From NCBI RefSeq assembly GCF_910592395.1, contig NC_088308.1, positions 14,771,501 through 14,835,500 on the forward strand: DNA of 64,000 bases, written 5' to 3'. The translations under genes were made by a program, and so were the position numbers. The DNA comes from Lineus longissimus. Lineage: Eukaryota > Nemertea > Pilidiophora > Heteronemertea > Lineidae. The notes under the pieces are model-generated. The model was not told where the DNA came from. It saw only the letters and a list, made by a program, of their open reading frames with translations, and did not search any database. This document shows, one piece after another, positions 54,014-64,000 of this stretch (the first letter of the stretch is position 1; each line of letters opens with the position of its first letter).

Positions 54014-56171
54014 CATCTACGGCTCCTGATTTTGGCAGAAGAACCGATCGTTCGTTATCAGATCTACATGTCTCTAAGGAAGAAATCAGGAAGCTTTTGC
54101 TAAAGTTAGACTCATCAAAGGCCGGGGGCATTGATGGTATTACTAACAAAATGATAAAGCTGGTTGCTGGTTCCCTGGACGAACCGTTAAGTCGGTTATT
54201 TAACTTATTGTTGCTGTCAGGTCACTTCCCTTCAGCCTGGAAGGTGGGTATTGTTGTTCCCATATTCAAAAACAAGGGATCGAAATGCTCAACCGATAAC
54301 TACAGGCCGGTAACCTTACTGAATTCGTTGTCAAAAGGTATTTGAACGCACAGTGTATGAGGCTATCTGAGGTACCTTCAGGAGGATAACTTGTTGTTTG
54401 AACGTCAATCCGGATTCCTGCCAGGTCACGATACTCAGAAACAACTTGTCGCCATTGTTCACAATATCTTGTCAAACAGTGATGCAAAACGGGTAACAAG
54501 GGGCGTCTTTCTCGATATCTCAGGGGCATTTTATGCCGTACCACATTATCTCTTGCTAAAGAAGCTCAAAGGTTATGGCATTATTGGAAATATTTTTAAT
54601 CTCCTTCAGTCCTATTTGAATGGTAGAGGTGTCAGAGTCAGGGTTAATAACACATTATCCAACCTGACCCAACCAGGCTACGTAAACTCAGGAGTACCCC
54701 AGGGATCAATACTGGGGCCTCTCATGTTTCTCATTTACATTAATGATTTGAGTGAATATGTTAGGAACTGTACCTTGTATATCTATGCCGATGACTGCTC
54801 ACTATTTCTGCCAGTAAGCTACGCAGAGGACATCAATCTGTCAACAAAATTAATTCAGGAAGACCTTCACAGTCTTCTTGCATGGTCGAAAAGATGGAAG
54901 CTAGACTTCAAAGCTGAGAAAAGCAAGGAGGTTATTTACCACTCACCTCGTCGTAAGGTCCGCAACTTTGGTTATCTTGAACTAAATGGGAGTGTTATCC
55001 CCCGTGGCCAGTCTCACAAACATCTTGGTATCATACTGGATGAAACACTGTCGTTTGAGCATCACATTTTGTATGTCGTGGGTAGATGTAACAACTTATT
55101 GAACCCATTAAAAACTTTGCAGGGTTCTCTACAGTCCAAACACCTCGAGAAGCTTTATTTCTCATTCATATTACCTCACTTGGAGTATGGTTCTGTCATT
55201 TTCGACTCGGCAAACATCACTTTACTATCTAGACTCGATAAGGTTCATTATCGGGCTGCCCTGATTGTGAGTGGTTGCATATGGGGCACTAATACCACCA
55301 AGGTTCTTGACTGTCTGGGCTGGGTGACCCTTGGAAGGCGGAGAAAGGAGAAAAAGTTAATCCTGATGTACGATGTTGAACATAACAATATACCCACTTA
55401 CGTTCACAATGAATTTGTTCAGTATCGAAACCCCGTCTTTGACGGGCGTCTTAGAAATCGCAGAACCTACAATCTTCCTAGAAACATGTCGCAGAATCTC
55501 ACATAATCCACAATACCCAGCTCAATTACGCACTGGTCTTCCCTTCCAATAGATGTCCAAACTCGTTACTCTCGAAACTCTTTCAAATATCACTTAAGAC
55601 TATTCCTAGGCAGGAATCAAATGTCCATGGCTACGCCCAAACTAAACCTACCCCGTCAAGCTGAAATCGTTTTGAATAGGACCAGATGTGACCTTATATT
55701 CAAAAACCACCTGTTTTCTCATAACTTTGTAAATGTTCACGACCCTTACTGTAAATGCGGACACAAGGCGCAAACCACACGCCACCTCTTCTTCAATTGC
55801 CCTCTTGCCGACATGCTTAGGGTTGATCTTCTTGATGACCTGAATACGCTGCCATCATTCACCTTTATATTCTACAACCTTTGTCAAGAAGACAGGCTGC
55901 AGGTGTTATTGAATGGCCATTACAGATTGTCTATTGTAGACAATATCTTTATCGTTACTAGAGTCAGCACCTTTATTGCTGAACTCGCCATTCTTTAACT
56001 TATGAAGCCTGTTTTCAATTATCATATCCTTGTTTGTTTAATTCTTCTCTGCCATCTTTCACTTTTCTCTATGTAATAATAACCAGGGCTAATAATGCTT
56101 GATAGCCTAGCCCTGGGATTCATCTGTATGTTACAATATTATTGAAAGTAATAAAAATTATTTCAAATCAA
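54014..56171 (+). pseudogene. 5'-truncated LINE inserted in the Helentron helicase gene
   Basis: Flanked by the 11-bp direct repeat ATGTGCTGTCA (54003-54013 and 56172-56182). It encodes reverse transcriptase on the plus strand: KAGGIDGITNKM, NYRPVTLLNS, GFLPGHDTQ, SGVPQGSILGP and active site YADD (about 54785-54796). Frameshifts lie near 54335 and 54370-54390. An in-frame TAA at 55504-55506 precedes the C-terminal part, which ends with a Cys-His motif (CKCGHKAQTTRHLFFNC). The 3' end is A/T-rich with no long poly-A. No endonuclease remains. The C-terminal CCHC-type motif suggests an I/Jockey-group LINE, clade unassigned. Confidence 0.88.
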
Positions 56172-57305
56172 ATGTGCTGTCATATACAGTTTTGTTGTGC
56201 TCATCTCTTGTATATCTTAGAGGGAAGAGGTGAGGTTCTCTACTTGGGTAGTTGGGATCACTTGGGGAAACCTTTCTCGTGAGAAGATAATCTATGTCAG
56301 ACTTGGTATGTTGTCCTGTTCGAAGCCTGTTCAGTACATTGGCAAATGTGAGGTCATCTTGTTGACGCATGATTTGATTCAGTTCATATACATAGAAATG
56401 AGTCTGCCATAGATTTGTTGCAAGGGCTCCGTATTGTGAGTGAAGGTCTTCAAAAATATATTTATCAAAGACAGGTTGTAGTTGATACATATCTCCAATT
56501 GTTATGACATTAACCCCTCCAAACGGTGCCTGTGATTGCATTATTTCCTGAAGGCGTAGGTTGATAAACAAGAACATTCGACAACCCACCATTGAGATTT
56601 CACCAATGATAAGAAATTTCAGATGTCTCCATTTTGCCTGTAGTGCTGTGCGTTTGTCCGATGATAAAGGTTTGTATTTTGTGAGGTCTTGCTTGAATCC
56701 CATTGCAAATGCTGAATGAACAGTTGAACCACCAACAATATAAGCTGCAAAGCCTGATGGTGCAATGATTTGAATTCGGATGTCTTCTGGATTCTGGCCT
56801 TCCGTCGAACATAGGTATCGGAGAAGGAATTGATATAGTGTTCGTACAACCTGAGACTTTCCAACACCTGCTCCTCCAGTCACAAATATATGGAGTTTTT
56901 TATCAGGCCTTGTTTTCACTGACTCTACTATGTGAGTGAAAATTTCACGCTGTTTCTCGTTGAGGGAACGGATTAGGTCTTTGTACTCATCATTTGGCAA
57001 TCTTGGTCCGACATACTGTTCTTCCTGCTGGGAAGGTCGATTGGCAAGTCCAAGATCAGCAGCAAGATCATATTTTCTTTGTGAATCAGGCCGATCTGGA
57101 TCAAAGAATAAACATTCGCTTGATTGAACAGTGTTTTCTACTTCGTCTTGTTCCATATCAAGTATGTCATCTTCTTGTGCCTGGGCAATTGCTTCCAATA
57201 ATTGTTCACCATTTCTTTCATACTGTAATCTCTTGGATTCAATATCTGTCGTTTGTTGTAGGTGATTGTAATATTGTTGAAAACTGCCAAACTGACTCGT
57301 AGTAG
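56172..57305 (-). pseudogene. Helentron PIF1-type helicase, N-terminal part
   Basis: Frame from about 57300 (FQQYYNHLQQTTDIESKRL) through the ORF at 57198 to the LINE. It has Walker A FVTGGAGVGKSQ, IIAPSGFAAYIVGG, and Walker B reading LIIGEISMVG where Asp is expected before Glu, so ATP hydrolysis would be impaired. GDMYQLQPV and LNQIMRQQDDLTF follow. The frame differs from Rep upstream, so a frameshift lies near 57295-57305. The 3' half of the helicase resumes after the LINE at 54002. Confidence 0.85.
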
Positions 57306-60287
57306 GTTGTCTTCATTCTTATCCCAGGGGTGATAGAGCATCACACGTTCTCGATAGTATTGTTCAGGATCATTCTCTTTGCTGAAACCAACATATCGTA
57401 TCACTCGTGGATTTTTCCTCTTCGTGATTTTCATTCCGCTCTTAAGCACATAGCAAGTACCAATTTCAAAATGAGGATTTTCAGAATTTGCTTTCAAATG
57501 AACCAGTGTGATGTCATCTTCTTGTTGTGGCAATGGATCATCGTCCATATTGTCATCAAATTGACCATCCTCATCATTTGTCTTTGGATACTTTATAGTA
57601 AAACATGCTGCGTAATCAGCCAAGCATTGTTTTTTGAGGCATTGTGGTCTACGGGCATACCACAAAATCAGTCCAAGGGTTTGCACATCAGTGGAAGTAG
57701 GAGACAGTTTCTTTAGTTTTTCTTTGTCTTTCAAGATCAATGGGCGTTCTTCTTGCTTGTTTGTATTAATGAAGAGAACATCTCTGGAGGTCCGGGTGAT
57801 TGGTGTTTGCAGTACCAAATAAGCTGCCTCTTGTGCTCCTGTTTCAACAGCGTTAAGGAACTTATTTCCCATGTGCCGTACTGCTTGTTTCAATTCCATG
57901 TTATCAGCTTTAGCTTCCTTGGCTGCTGTATCAAGAAGTGCACTCATTCCTTTTTGACCCTTGCATGTATAGGAAATGATATAGACCGCAACAGCATACC
58001 CATCTAAAATGAACTGAATGTCATGATTAGCCTGCCATGCACTTAACAGATGTTTCATGTACGGATTGATACGTATTTCACACGGCTCTCGCTTCAAGAA
58101 GACTATGGGCGATTTCAGAGATGATCTTATCACTTTGATGTACTCATCTTCATCCATGTGTAACTGATCAAGAAATTCTTCGAAGGTCCATGTAATATGT
58201 TTTCCGTCATCCATATCTTTCAGGAAACTTTGCAACAATTCATATTTTTTCAAATATGGTCCTTTGTCAGTGTCAGGATCGAGTGGTTCTAAGATTCTTG
58301 TTTCTTTCATCGGTGGCAGTGGTAGTCCAAATCTACAGACTGCTAATCGTCCCTTTCTGCATGTTTTAGAATGTTTATGGTATTGAAGGTCAAGGAACTG
58401 TTTATCCTTATCTGGAACATCTGCAGACACACTTATGACTTTGTCAATAAATTCTACTACTTCGTCTTCTGATGTTGTAGCATAGGTAGGCACATTTTCT
58501 ATCCATAAGGCCATATGAATATGTGGTGATCCCCTTTGCTGAAATTCTACTCTGTAGAAACTGTCCGTGATAACACCTAATGGATTGTGTGGTCCTTTTA
58601 GAACAAGTTTCATAAACTGCTGAAATCGGTGATCAAAATAGCGAGCACATGTCACAGGATCAGCACTAAGCAGTCTACTTCTAGTCTCCCAGTTGAATCC
58701 AGCAATTTGTTCATCTGTGTAGTCCACTTTGTCAGTCAGTTTTCCAAGTGTTTTCAGTAATGGAGTCCATCGGGTGTCTGCAGCAGACAGAGATACAAAT
58801 AGGCTTGGTATACCAAGTTGCCTGATCATAGCAAATACCTCTTTTTTCTTATTTTCAGGGTACGATGGGGAGTTTCTGATGGTTCTGAATATCAAATAGC
58901 CTTCATTTAGGTGAACCATTTGGGATCGTACATCATCTTTCAACATTTGTTCAGCAGTATATGATTTTCCTTTACTCTGACAAAGCCGCACAGCTAATGA
59001 CACTTTATCAGTAATCTGCTTCATCTGCAGTTTCTTCAACTTAAAGAACAGGTTAGGAACATTTGCAGCTACTCTTCGATCAACATGCCTCAACTCGTAT
59101 TTGCATCGGTCACTGTAATGAACATGAGAATCTGGGTTAGGTCTGCGTTCACCACAAAATATACATGGGAAAGATAAATACTCTGCATCATTATCATGGT
59201 ATAAACTGATTGGTACTTGTCCTTCTCCTGGGGCAAAAACATATTCTTGGGGTTCTATGACTTCTGGTGCATCCAACATGGTATCCATATTTCCTGTTGT
59301 CCTCTCCGTTTCATCGATTTCACTGAAGTTGTCATCATCATCATCATCATCATCATCATCAGCTGACTGATTGTCTGATTTTGGATGTTTGCACTTAGGT
59401 CCAGGAGTTAGCAGTGAAGAGCTTGGAACAGGTTCATTTTCATCAAAAGGTGTTGATCTGGTATGAAATTGGTCTATGAACTCCACGAGGTCTCCAGATT
59501 GGTGTTCATTCAATGAATCTACCCAGTCACCATTTATTTCTATATCGGCATCTTTATAGACACTGCCATGTTCTTTTAACCACTTCAGTGCTTTTAACAC
59601 TTTGGTAGGCCGGATGTTTTCAACAAATTCATTTCGTTTGTACTGCAATTTACGACGCAATTTCACAGGCACAGTCTCCATATCAGAGAGATTTCTTGGA
59701 AGTGATTGGACGGTTTTGCAGACATCAATGGGAACATTTACAACATTACCACGAACCATCTTCTGTCCTCCAACAGGAAGTTCTCTCATCTGCATGAATG
59801 GTATCCTTAATGATATTAACCTCTCTTCAAGTTGATGCAAGTCAAGCTCAGGCGGCTTTGGAACAAACCCCATGTTATTGGCGACTGACAGCTTTGGTAC
59901 CTTTCCTTTTTTAATGGAATCACGGCATGTTCTACAAATCCATTCACAGTCATTCACAGATTTATAGTTCGTGAGACATTCCTTTAGGAGTTGTGACTGT
60001 TTACACTCCGTTCGCATTTTTTGTACATTTATCACAGATTCTTTGAACCAAGTCTGGTGGCAACAAGAACAAACAAACATAGGTCCTGTAGCTATCGTTC
60101 TATGAAATTCTTCAATATTCAAATCAAGGTTATTTCCATTTGGTAGCAGAACAAATTTTCTTTTCATGAGCTTGGTATTTTGGACTACATCTTCTTCTTC
60201 GTTTTGAAGCAATACCTTGTTCTTTTTCTTTGTTTCTGAAATCTGTATCATCTCTTTTTGTCTGCTTTCTATTGAGTTCTTTTGCAC
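57138..60287 (-). CDS. Helentron Rep (HUH nuclease) segment
   Basis: 1,049 open codons. The N-terminal part has paired zinc-binding motifs (VCSCCHQTWF, CEWICRTCRDSI) and an aspartate run (about residues 305-322). The Helitron-like N domain is followed by the HUH motif in QQRGSPHIHMALWIEN with both His present. The catalytic Tyr region is YIISYTCKGQKGMS. Then comes a linker with DDDPLPQQEDD. Rep nicks and joins single-stranded DNA in rolling-circle transposition. The ORF start is arbitrary: the natural frame enters from the basic repeats after a frameshift near 60200. The last 50 codons are in the wrong frame after 57300. Confidence 0.88.
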   Translation of the reverse strand: MQKNSIESRQKEMIQISETKKKNKVLLQNEEEDVVQNTKLMKRKFVLLPNGNNLDLNIEEFHRTIATGPMFVCSCCHQTWFKESVINVQKMRTECKQSQLLKECLTNYKSVNDCEWICRTCRDSIKKGKVPKLSVANNMGFVPKPPELDLHQLEERLISLRIPFMQMRELPVGGQKMVRGNVVNVPIDVCKTVQSLPRNLSDMETVPVKLRRKLQYKRNEFVENIRPTKVLKALKWLKEHGSVYKDADIEINGDWVDSLNEHQSGDLVEFIDQFHTRSTPFDENEPVPSSSLLTPGPKCKHPKSDNQSADDDDDDDDDDNFSEIDETERTTGNMDTMLDAPEVIEPQEYVFAPGEGQVPISLYHDNDAEYLSFPCIFCGERRPNPDSHVHYSDRCKYELRHVDRRVAANVPNLFFKLKKLQMKQITDKVSLAVRLCQSKGKSYTAEQMLKDDVRSQMVHLNEGYLIFRTIRNSPSYPENKKKEVFAMIRQLGIPSLFVSLSAADTRWTPLLKTLGKLTDKVDYTDEQIAGFNWETRSRLLSADPVTCARYFDHRFQQFMKLVLKGPHNPLGVITDSFYRVEFQQRGSPHIHMALWIENVPTYATTSEDEVVEFIDKVISVSADVPDKDKQFLDLQYHKHSKTCRKGRLAVCRFGLPLPPMKETRILEPLDPDTDKGPYLKKYELLQSFLKDMDDGKHITWTFEEFLDQLHMDEDEYIKVIRSSLKSPIVFLKREPCEIRINPYMKHLLSAWQANHDIQFILDGYAVAVYIISYTCKGQKGMSALLDTAAKEAKADNMELKQAVRHMGNKFLNAVETGAQEAAYLVLQTPITRTSRDVLFINTNKQEERPLILKDKEKLKKLSPTSTDVQTLGLILWYARRPQCLKKQCLADYAACFTIKYPKTNDEDGQFDDNMDDDPLPQQEDDITLVHLKANSENPHFEIGTCYVLKSGMKITKRKNPRVIRYVGFSKENDPEQYYRERVMLYHPWDKNEDNLLRVSLAVFNNITITYNKRQILNPRDYSMKEMVNNYWKQLPRHKKMTYLIWNKTK

Positions 60288-60911
60288 TATATTCAGGATG
60301 TTTCCTTACAGTCTGCTTCTTTTCTAGTTCTTTTGCACTATATTGGGGAACAGTTCTCCTGTTTCGCTTAGAGGATTTTCCTTGTGATTTCTCTTTTTTT
60401 CTGTTCTCTGGGTCGTCTCTCATTGATTGTTTTTTTCCTAGTTCTTTTGCACTATATTCAGGATCTTTCCTAACTGTCTGTTTCTTTTCTAGTTCTTTTG
60501 CACTATATTCGGGAACAGTTCTCCTGTTTCGCTTAGAGAATTTTCCTTGTGATTTCTCTTTTTTTCTGTTCTCTGGGTCGTCTCTCATCGACTGTTTTTT
60601 TCCTAGTTCTTTTGCACTATATTCAGGATCTTTCCTTACTGTCTGTTTCTTTTCTAGTTCTTTTGCACTATATTCGGGAACAGTTCTCCTGTTTCGCTTA
60701 GAGGATTTTCCTTGTGATTTCTCTTTTTTTCTGTTCTCTGGGTCGTCTCTCATTGACTGTTTTTTTCCTAGTTCTTTTGCACTATATTTGGGAACAATTC
60801 TCCTGTTTCGCTTAGAGGATTTTCCTTGTGATTTCTCTTTTTTTCTGTTCTCTGGGTCGTCTCTCATTGACTGTTTTTTCCCTAGTTCTTTTGCACTATA
60901 TTCTGGATTGC
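60130..60911 (-). repeat. Lys/Arg-rich 55-residue coding repeats of the Helentron
   Basis: Three full 165-bp units and one shortened 38-residue unit. Each encodes RDDPENRKKEKSQGK, KRNRRTVPEYSAKEL and KKQTVRKDPEYSAKEL-type sequence. Units are nearly identical. The plus-strand ORF of 230 aa here is only the shadow. The repeats sit between the protease-like domain and the zinc fingers of Rep. A strongly basic linker could bind DNA. Frameshifts near 60905 and 60200 separate it from both neighbours. Confidence 0.85.
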
Positions 60912-60991
60912 ATCTTTTTTAGTTCCTTAGCCTTTTCTTTATTGTTGGATCTTTTTTGTTGCATGTATGATTTCATGTAGTCCTTCTTGTA

Positions 60992-62269
60992 CTACTGTAT
61001 CTTTTCCTTTTTTTCTTTTGCTTTTTTCCCTTGATCGGTGAAATATGCAGAAAGTTTATCTTGTTTGTCTTCAATTACAGAATCCTGAGGTCTATTGTAG
61101 TTACCATTATTTTTTGTTAATGTTGTCCTAGGAAGTGATGATGATTCTCGTTCACATTCTGCCACATTTTCAATGATCCGTGATTTTTTAGCATCATGCA
61201 CTGTTGAATAGCTGGCTGAGGATATGATTGGAACTTGCTCTTTCATGGTTCTTTTTTGGCCAAGTTTGAATGCCTTAGCCGTGACTGATGAAATTTTGAA
61301 TAAAGTCATTTGAACATGTTGGTTATCTGGAACCTGGAGCCCAAGATTGACTGCATACTGTGTTAGGAACTGATTGACAAGTGACCTATTATGGAAGGGA
61401 ATCAGTAATGAGGAACCTTCAGTGTCAACAAGTCCAACTGCATTACGGCTATGAGGGTCAAAGAGAAAGTAACAGTTTTCTATGCAGAACAATGCAATTG
61501 CAACTGACTGGATGATGAACACTGACCACCCTGTTGGTGTAAGTTTATCAAAGGCTTCACTCAAAGTTATAAATATTGAATCATCAGCAATCAACGATTG
61601 GTTTAGTCTATCAGTAATGAGAACATTCTTGGTAATACCATGTGGCTTGACTTTGAAGTAATGTTCATCATCAAATTTGATATATGATGGTATCTCATCA
61701 ATAGCAAGATAGCCAGCAATACCAAGACTTTTGTACAATTCATCCCCATGTAACAATATTGTATCCAGGTCACATGAGGTCCACAGACTTGGCGACTTGA
61801 TGAATGTGTACAGCAATGAAGTTATGCAATTAGCAACACTCTGTTTACCAGCTGAATCAATGTTAAAGATACCCAGATCTCCTTGGTGGAAATTACCTTT
61901 GACAGTATTCATTGGTCCTGGGTTGGATTCAACATCACCAGAAAGTATAAGGTGATTTGATGCATAGAAGATATGTAACAGTAGTTGCTCTAGTGTGAAG
62001 CATGATGCATAATAATCCCATGTTGTCTGCAGGGAACTGTAATATGCCATTTCTCTAAGGACATCAAGCGCTGATTCAGTGTGTGTTATCTCATCAAACC
62101 ATATATTGTAGGTATGTATTTCATCGTCACACTTTTCGAAATACATTTTCCTACTCTTTCTAATTCTTTTTGAACAGCCACATGCATGAAGTGGTTTTGG
62201 TTGACTTTTTTTTCTTGCAATGGATATGTAACCGCCAATAGCTGAACGATATTGTTCTAGTGACACCAT
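60992..62269 (-). CDS. Helentron N-terminal ORF: 2A peptide plus cysteine-protease-like domain
   Basis: 425 codons from MVSLEQYRSAIGGY. Residues 1-106 are a basic, Cys-containing leader, residues 107-119 a 2A motif (LILSGDVESNPGP). A protease-like domain follows with HQGDLGIF, AGKQSVANC (residues 140-148) and FLFDPHSR (His273). I associate the layout with tegument/OTU-type cysteine proteases carried by some Helentrons. The expected nucleophile position after GKQ is Ser144, with Cys148 nearby. The end is Lys-rich and stops at a TAG (60992). The frame after that stop continues YKKDYMKSYMQQKR, so the ORF once ran into the repeats and Rep. The start is the first ATG after upstream stops. Confidence 0.75.
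   Translation of the reverse strand: MVSLEQYRSAIGGYISIARKKSQPKPLHACGCSKRIRKSRKMYFEKCDDEIHTYNIWFDEITHTESALDVLREMAYYSSLQTTWDYYASCFTLEQLLLHIFYASNHLILSGDVESNPGPMNTVKGNFHQGDLGIFNIDSAGKQSVANCITSLLYTFIKSPSLWTSCDLDTILLHGDELYKSLGIAGYLAIDEIPSYIKFDDEHYFKVKPHGITKNVLITDRLNQSLIADDSIFITLSEAFDKLTPTGWSVFIIQSVAIALFCIENCYFLFDPHSRNAVGLVDTEGSSLLIPFHNRSLVNQFLTQYAVNLGLQVPDNQHVQMTLFKISSVTAKAFKLGQKRTMKEQVPIISSASYSTVHDAKKSRIIENVAECERESSSLPRTTLTKNNGNYNRPQDSVIEDKQDKLSAYFTDQGKKAKEKKEKIQ
61913..61951 (-). other. 2A ribosome-skipping motif
   Basis: Encodes LILSGDVESNPGP, an exact match to the D-V/I-E-x-N-P-G-P consensus with the usual hydrophobic lead. Skipping would fall between Gly118 and Pro119, releasing a 118-residue leader from the protease-like protein. 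2A motifs are known in RNA viruses and in some non-LTR retrotransposons and NLR genes of marine invertebrates. Confidence 0.85.
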
Positions 62270-62510
62270 CTTTACAAAAATTCTACAATACTACAAGTAA
62301 TTGGTATAAGAAAAGGTTCTGTAGTGGTATCTGGAGATGCAGGTAATACAAAGTGAAGAGCTCACTAAAAGAAGAAGTGGAAGAACTGCAGTGAATATAA
62401 TAGCTTTATTCTTTTAACAGACGACACAGAAAACAGATTACCGACAAGTCGGTTATTCTTTTCTTTATTTTGGCAGGTAGATGTTATAAGCTTGAAGACG
62501 CACTATTGTT

Positions 62511-62815
62511 TGCTTTGATATATTATGGTATGATTTGATATCGTATTGGATGCTTTGATAAGTTATGGTATGCTTTGATATTGGATGCTTTGATAAGTTA
62601 TGGTATGCTTTGATATTGTGTTGGATGCTTTGATATGTTATGGTATGCTTTGATATCATACTGGATGCTTTGATATGTTATGGTATGCTTTGATATTCGT
62701 ATTGGATGGTTTGCTATAGCATGTCTACTTCCATATGCTATCGTATGCTATGATCTGCTACTGTATGCTTTAATATGCTATTGTATGCTTTTTCATGCTA
62801 TGTATGCTTAATATG
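62511..62815. repeat. TGCTTTGATATGTTATGGTA tandem array
   Basis: About eight irregular units of 30-43 bp made of TGCTTTGATA, TGTTATGGTA and GTATTGGA words, decaying to TATGCTAT at the right end. It lies just upstream of the Helentron start, so it may be part of its 5' region. There are no unique spacers, so it is not a CRISPR array. Confidence 0.75.
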
Positions 62816-62904
62816 CTATCAGTTACTGGAACAAGCTGCTGGACTTGAAATCTGAAAAGGAAAGAAAACATGTTTTAGAAACTATGTTAAGATTGCGGAC
62901 TATA

Positions 62905-63240
62905 AAGATCCCCCCTCCGCATACGAGTGTGGCACATAATAAGTCCGACAAATGACAAGTCCCACACACCACAAGTCCAACACCTTATCCAACATCCCAT
63001 ATGTTTGACACCCCAAAAGTCTGACACCACATAAGTCGGAGATCCCGTGGGTCTAGCAGTCCGCAAGTCCATCACCAGAGCATCCATTCGGATTTTTATT
63101 GTTGGATTTGTGGTGTGTCAGGAGTAGCTTGCACCTTTTTTTGATTGTCAAGACTTATGACACCTATTTCTAATTGTCGGACAATAGATGTAGGACTTGT
63201 GGGGTGCACTTATATTGTGTTAGACTTATGGGGGGGGGGA
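62905..63240. repeat. AAGTCC(A/G)ACACC minisatellite with inverted arms
   Basis: The left half has at least six units of AAGTCCGACAA/AAGTCCAACACC type. The right half has the same words in reverse (GTGTTAGACTTATG, GTAGGACTTGTGGGG), bounded by C-run (62908) and G-run (63230). It is probably a small fold-back element; no target duplication was found. Confidence 0.5.
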
Positions 63241-64000
63241 ACAGCAGCTATAAATAGGGAAAGTCTAAGCAGAGAAATGATACATGCATGGCATGATCTA
63301 GAGCAAGTCTGATCCTGCTGTTGTTATGATGACAAGGAGGGCCGAAAAGTGTGACATTTTCTTTAACTATAACTATGTCATAGATTCCAGGATATCTTTG
63401 GTGCATTACAAGGGTTTTGAATTACTTATGCGAGAAAGAATAGAATGAGAGTGAAACTTGGTAGAATTTCTATATGGACGAAGATCAATGATATAGACAG
63501 GCATATTGCCATTGTTCCAATTTCATAATAATTCCAGGCATTCTACTTACCGGTACTTTGATGACAGTCAGTCAGTTCCTCGATGCACAAGGCAGAAAAT
63601 ATCCGCAAAGAGCTTGGCAGAAAACTGCAGGAATTTCAACAGTCAAAAACCACAGTCACAGATGACAGGCGAAACTTCGCAGTGTGAGATGGTTGTCAGG
63701 TTGCTGTTTGTTGAATGGTGTAATATCGGATCAGATCGTGAAGTGAAGATCTGTTACAATGTATCAGTGTAAACCTGTTGGAAGCAAGGTAAACATGGTA
63801 TAGAAAAAAACATTTAGGGTTTATGGGGCATCCCTAACAGAGACAGAGGGTTGGAACTTGACATGAAATCATCGTGACGTTTCACTGGTAGGCAGAATAG
63901 AGCAAGACTGTAGTGAGGCCTTTCTATGCATTGAGGAGATCTTGCACTTTTCATCATTCATATGAATCACGTGAGAGAAAGTGTGTTAAAAGGGCAGTGT
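63241..64000. other. No recognised feature
   Basis: 760 bp with an 88-codon open frame at 63506 that has no domain, splice or family support. No repeat or RNA gene was seen. Confidence 0.4.

Larger units (their letters stand above)
51803..62269 (-). mobile_element. Helentron (Helitron2-type rolling-circle transposon), decayed
   Basis: One coding unit on the minus strand from 62269 to 51850, broken by stops, frameshifts and a 2.16-kb LINE. Order: short 5' peptide, 2A motif, cysteine-protease-like domain, Lys/Arg-rich repeats, Rep, helicase, then two endonuclease domains. Pieces flow into one another in frame at several breaks, so it was probably one polyprotein of about 2,700 codons. The likely 3' terminus is at 51803, shared with the fragment at 28355. 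It carries the palindrome ATGGTCC-AG-GGACCAT (51809-51824). The 5' terminus lies beyond 62269 and was not located. Confidence 0.85.

Noticed and set aside
60230-60922. 230-aa Cys/Phe/Ser-rich ORF on the plus strand
   Set aside because: It is the antisense shadow of the basic Helentron repeats.
62511-62815. Possible CRISPR-like array
   Set aside because: Units are irregular and contiguous without unique spacers, and the sequence is eukaryotic.
63506-63772. 88-aa ORF
   Set aside because: No domain, codon or context support; likely random.

Overview
The window looks like a transposon-dense stretch of a metazoan genome, most likely a marine invertebrate. Genes have GT-AG introns. The elements present include a Polinton-like endogenous DNA virus, BEL/Pao and Gypsy retrotransposons, L2-type and other LINEs, a Helitron, a Helentron, and many small inverted-repeat elements with target-site duplications (TSDs). 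I cannot name the species. No conserved housekeeping gene is visible. The only candidate host-type genes are a small four-exon acidic protein gene, two THAP-domain sequences and two isolated exons.

Layout. 1-12.68 kb: one end of a Polinton/adintovirus-like element with a partial capsid gene, a small coiled-coil gene, an integrase, a tail-anchored virion-type protein, a broken protein-primed DNA polymerase B and an HNH nuclease. It is interrupted by a 3.6-kb fold-back element that contains two more fold-back elements. 12.68-16.5 kb: two LINE fragments, one split by a 1.2-kb repeat element. 16.37-19.53 kb: left arm of an inverted duplication whose partner lies at 48.45-51.40 kb; each arm carries a different MITE-like insertion that is absent from the other arm. 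19.5-22.5 kb: dispersed repeats and one Kolobok-like exon. 22.5-28.3 kb: a four-exon gene on the minus strand with a decayed Gypsy element in its second intron. 28.4-31.1 kb: a Helentron fragment, an isolated exon and dispersed repeats. 31.5-36.9 kb: a canonical Helitron, decayed, with an accessory ORF. 37.6-46.1 kb: a BEL/Pao element in an odd arrangement (solo LTR, host segment, 5'-truncated provirus, the same host segment again). 46.0-48.5 kb: THAP sequences. 51.8-62.3 kb: a large Helentron (2A peptide, cysteine-protease-like domain, basic repeats, HUH Rep, PIF1 helicase, two tandem endonuclease domains), split by a LINE. 62.5-64 kb: tandem repeats and unassigned DNA.

The most unusual items are these. 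The Helentron encodes a 2A ribosome-skipping motif ahead of its protease-like domain. It has two tandem endonuclease/exonuclease/phosphatase domains, of which the upstream one has lost its catalytic acids. The BEL locus looks like a solo-LTR allele joined to a proviral allele. The Polinton-like genes share a TAAATG-like late-promoter motif fused to the start codon. Almost every mobile-element ORF carries stops or frameshifts, so this is mostly a graveyard, but insertion order can be read from it.
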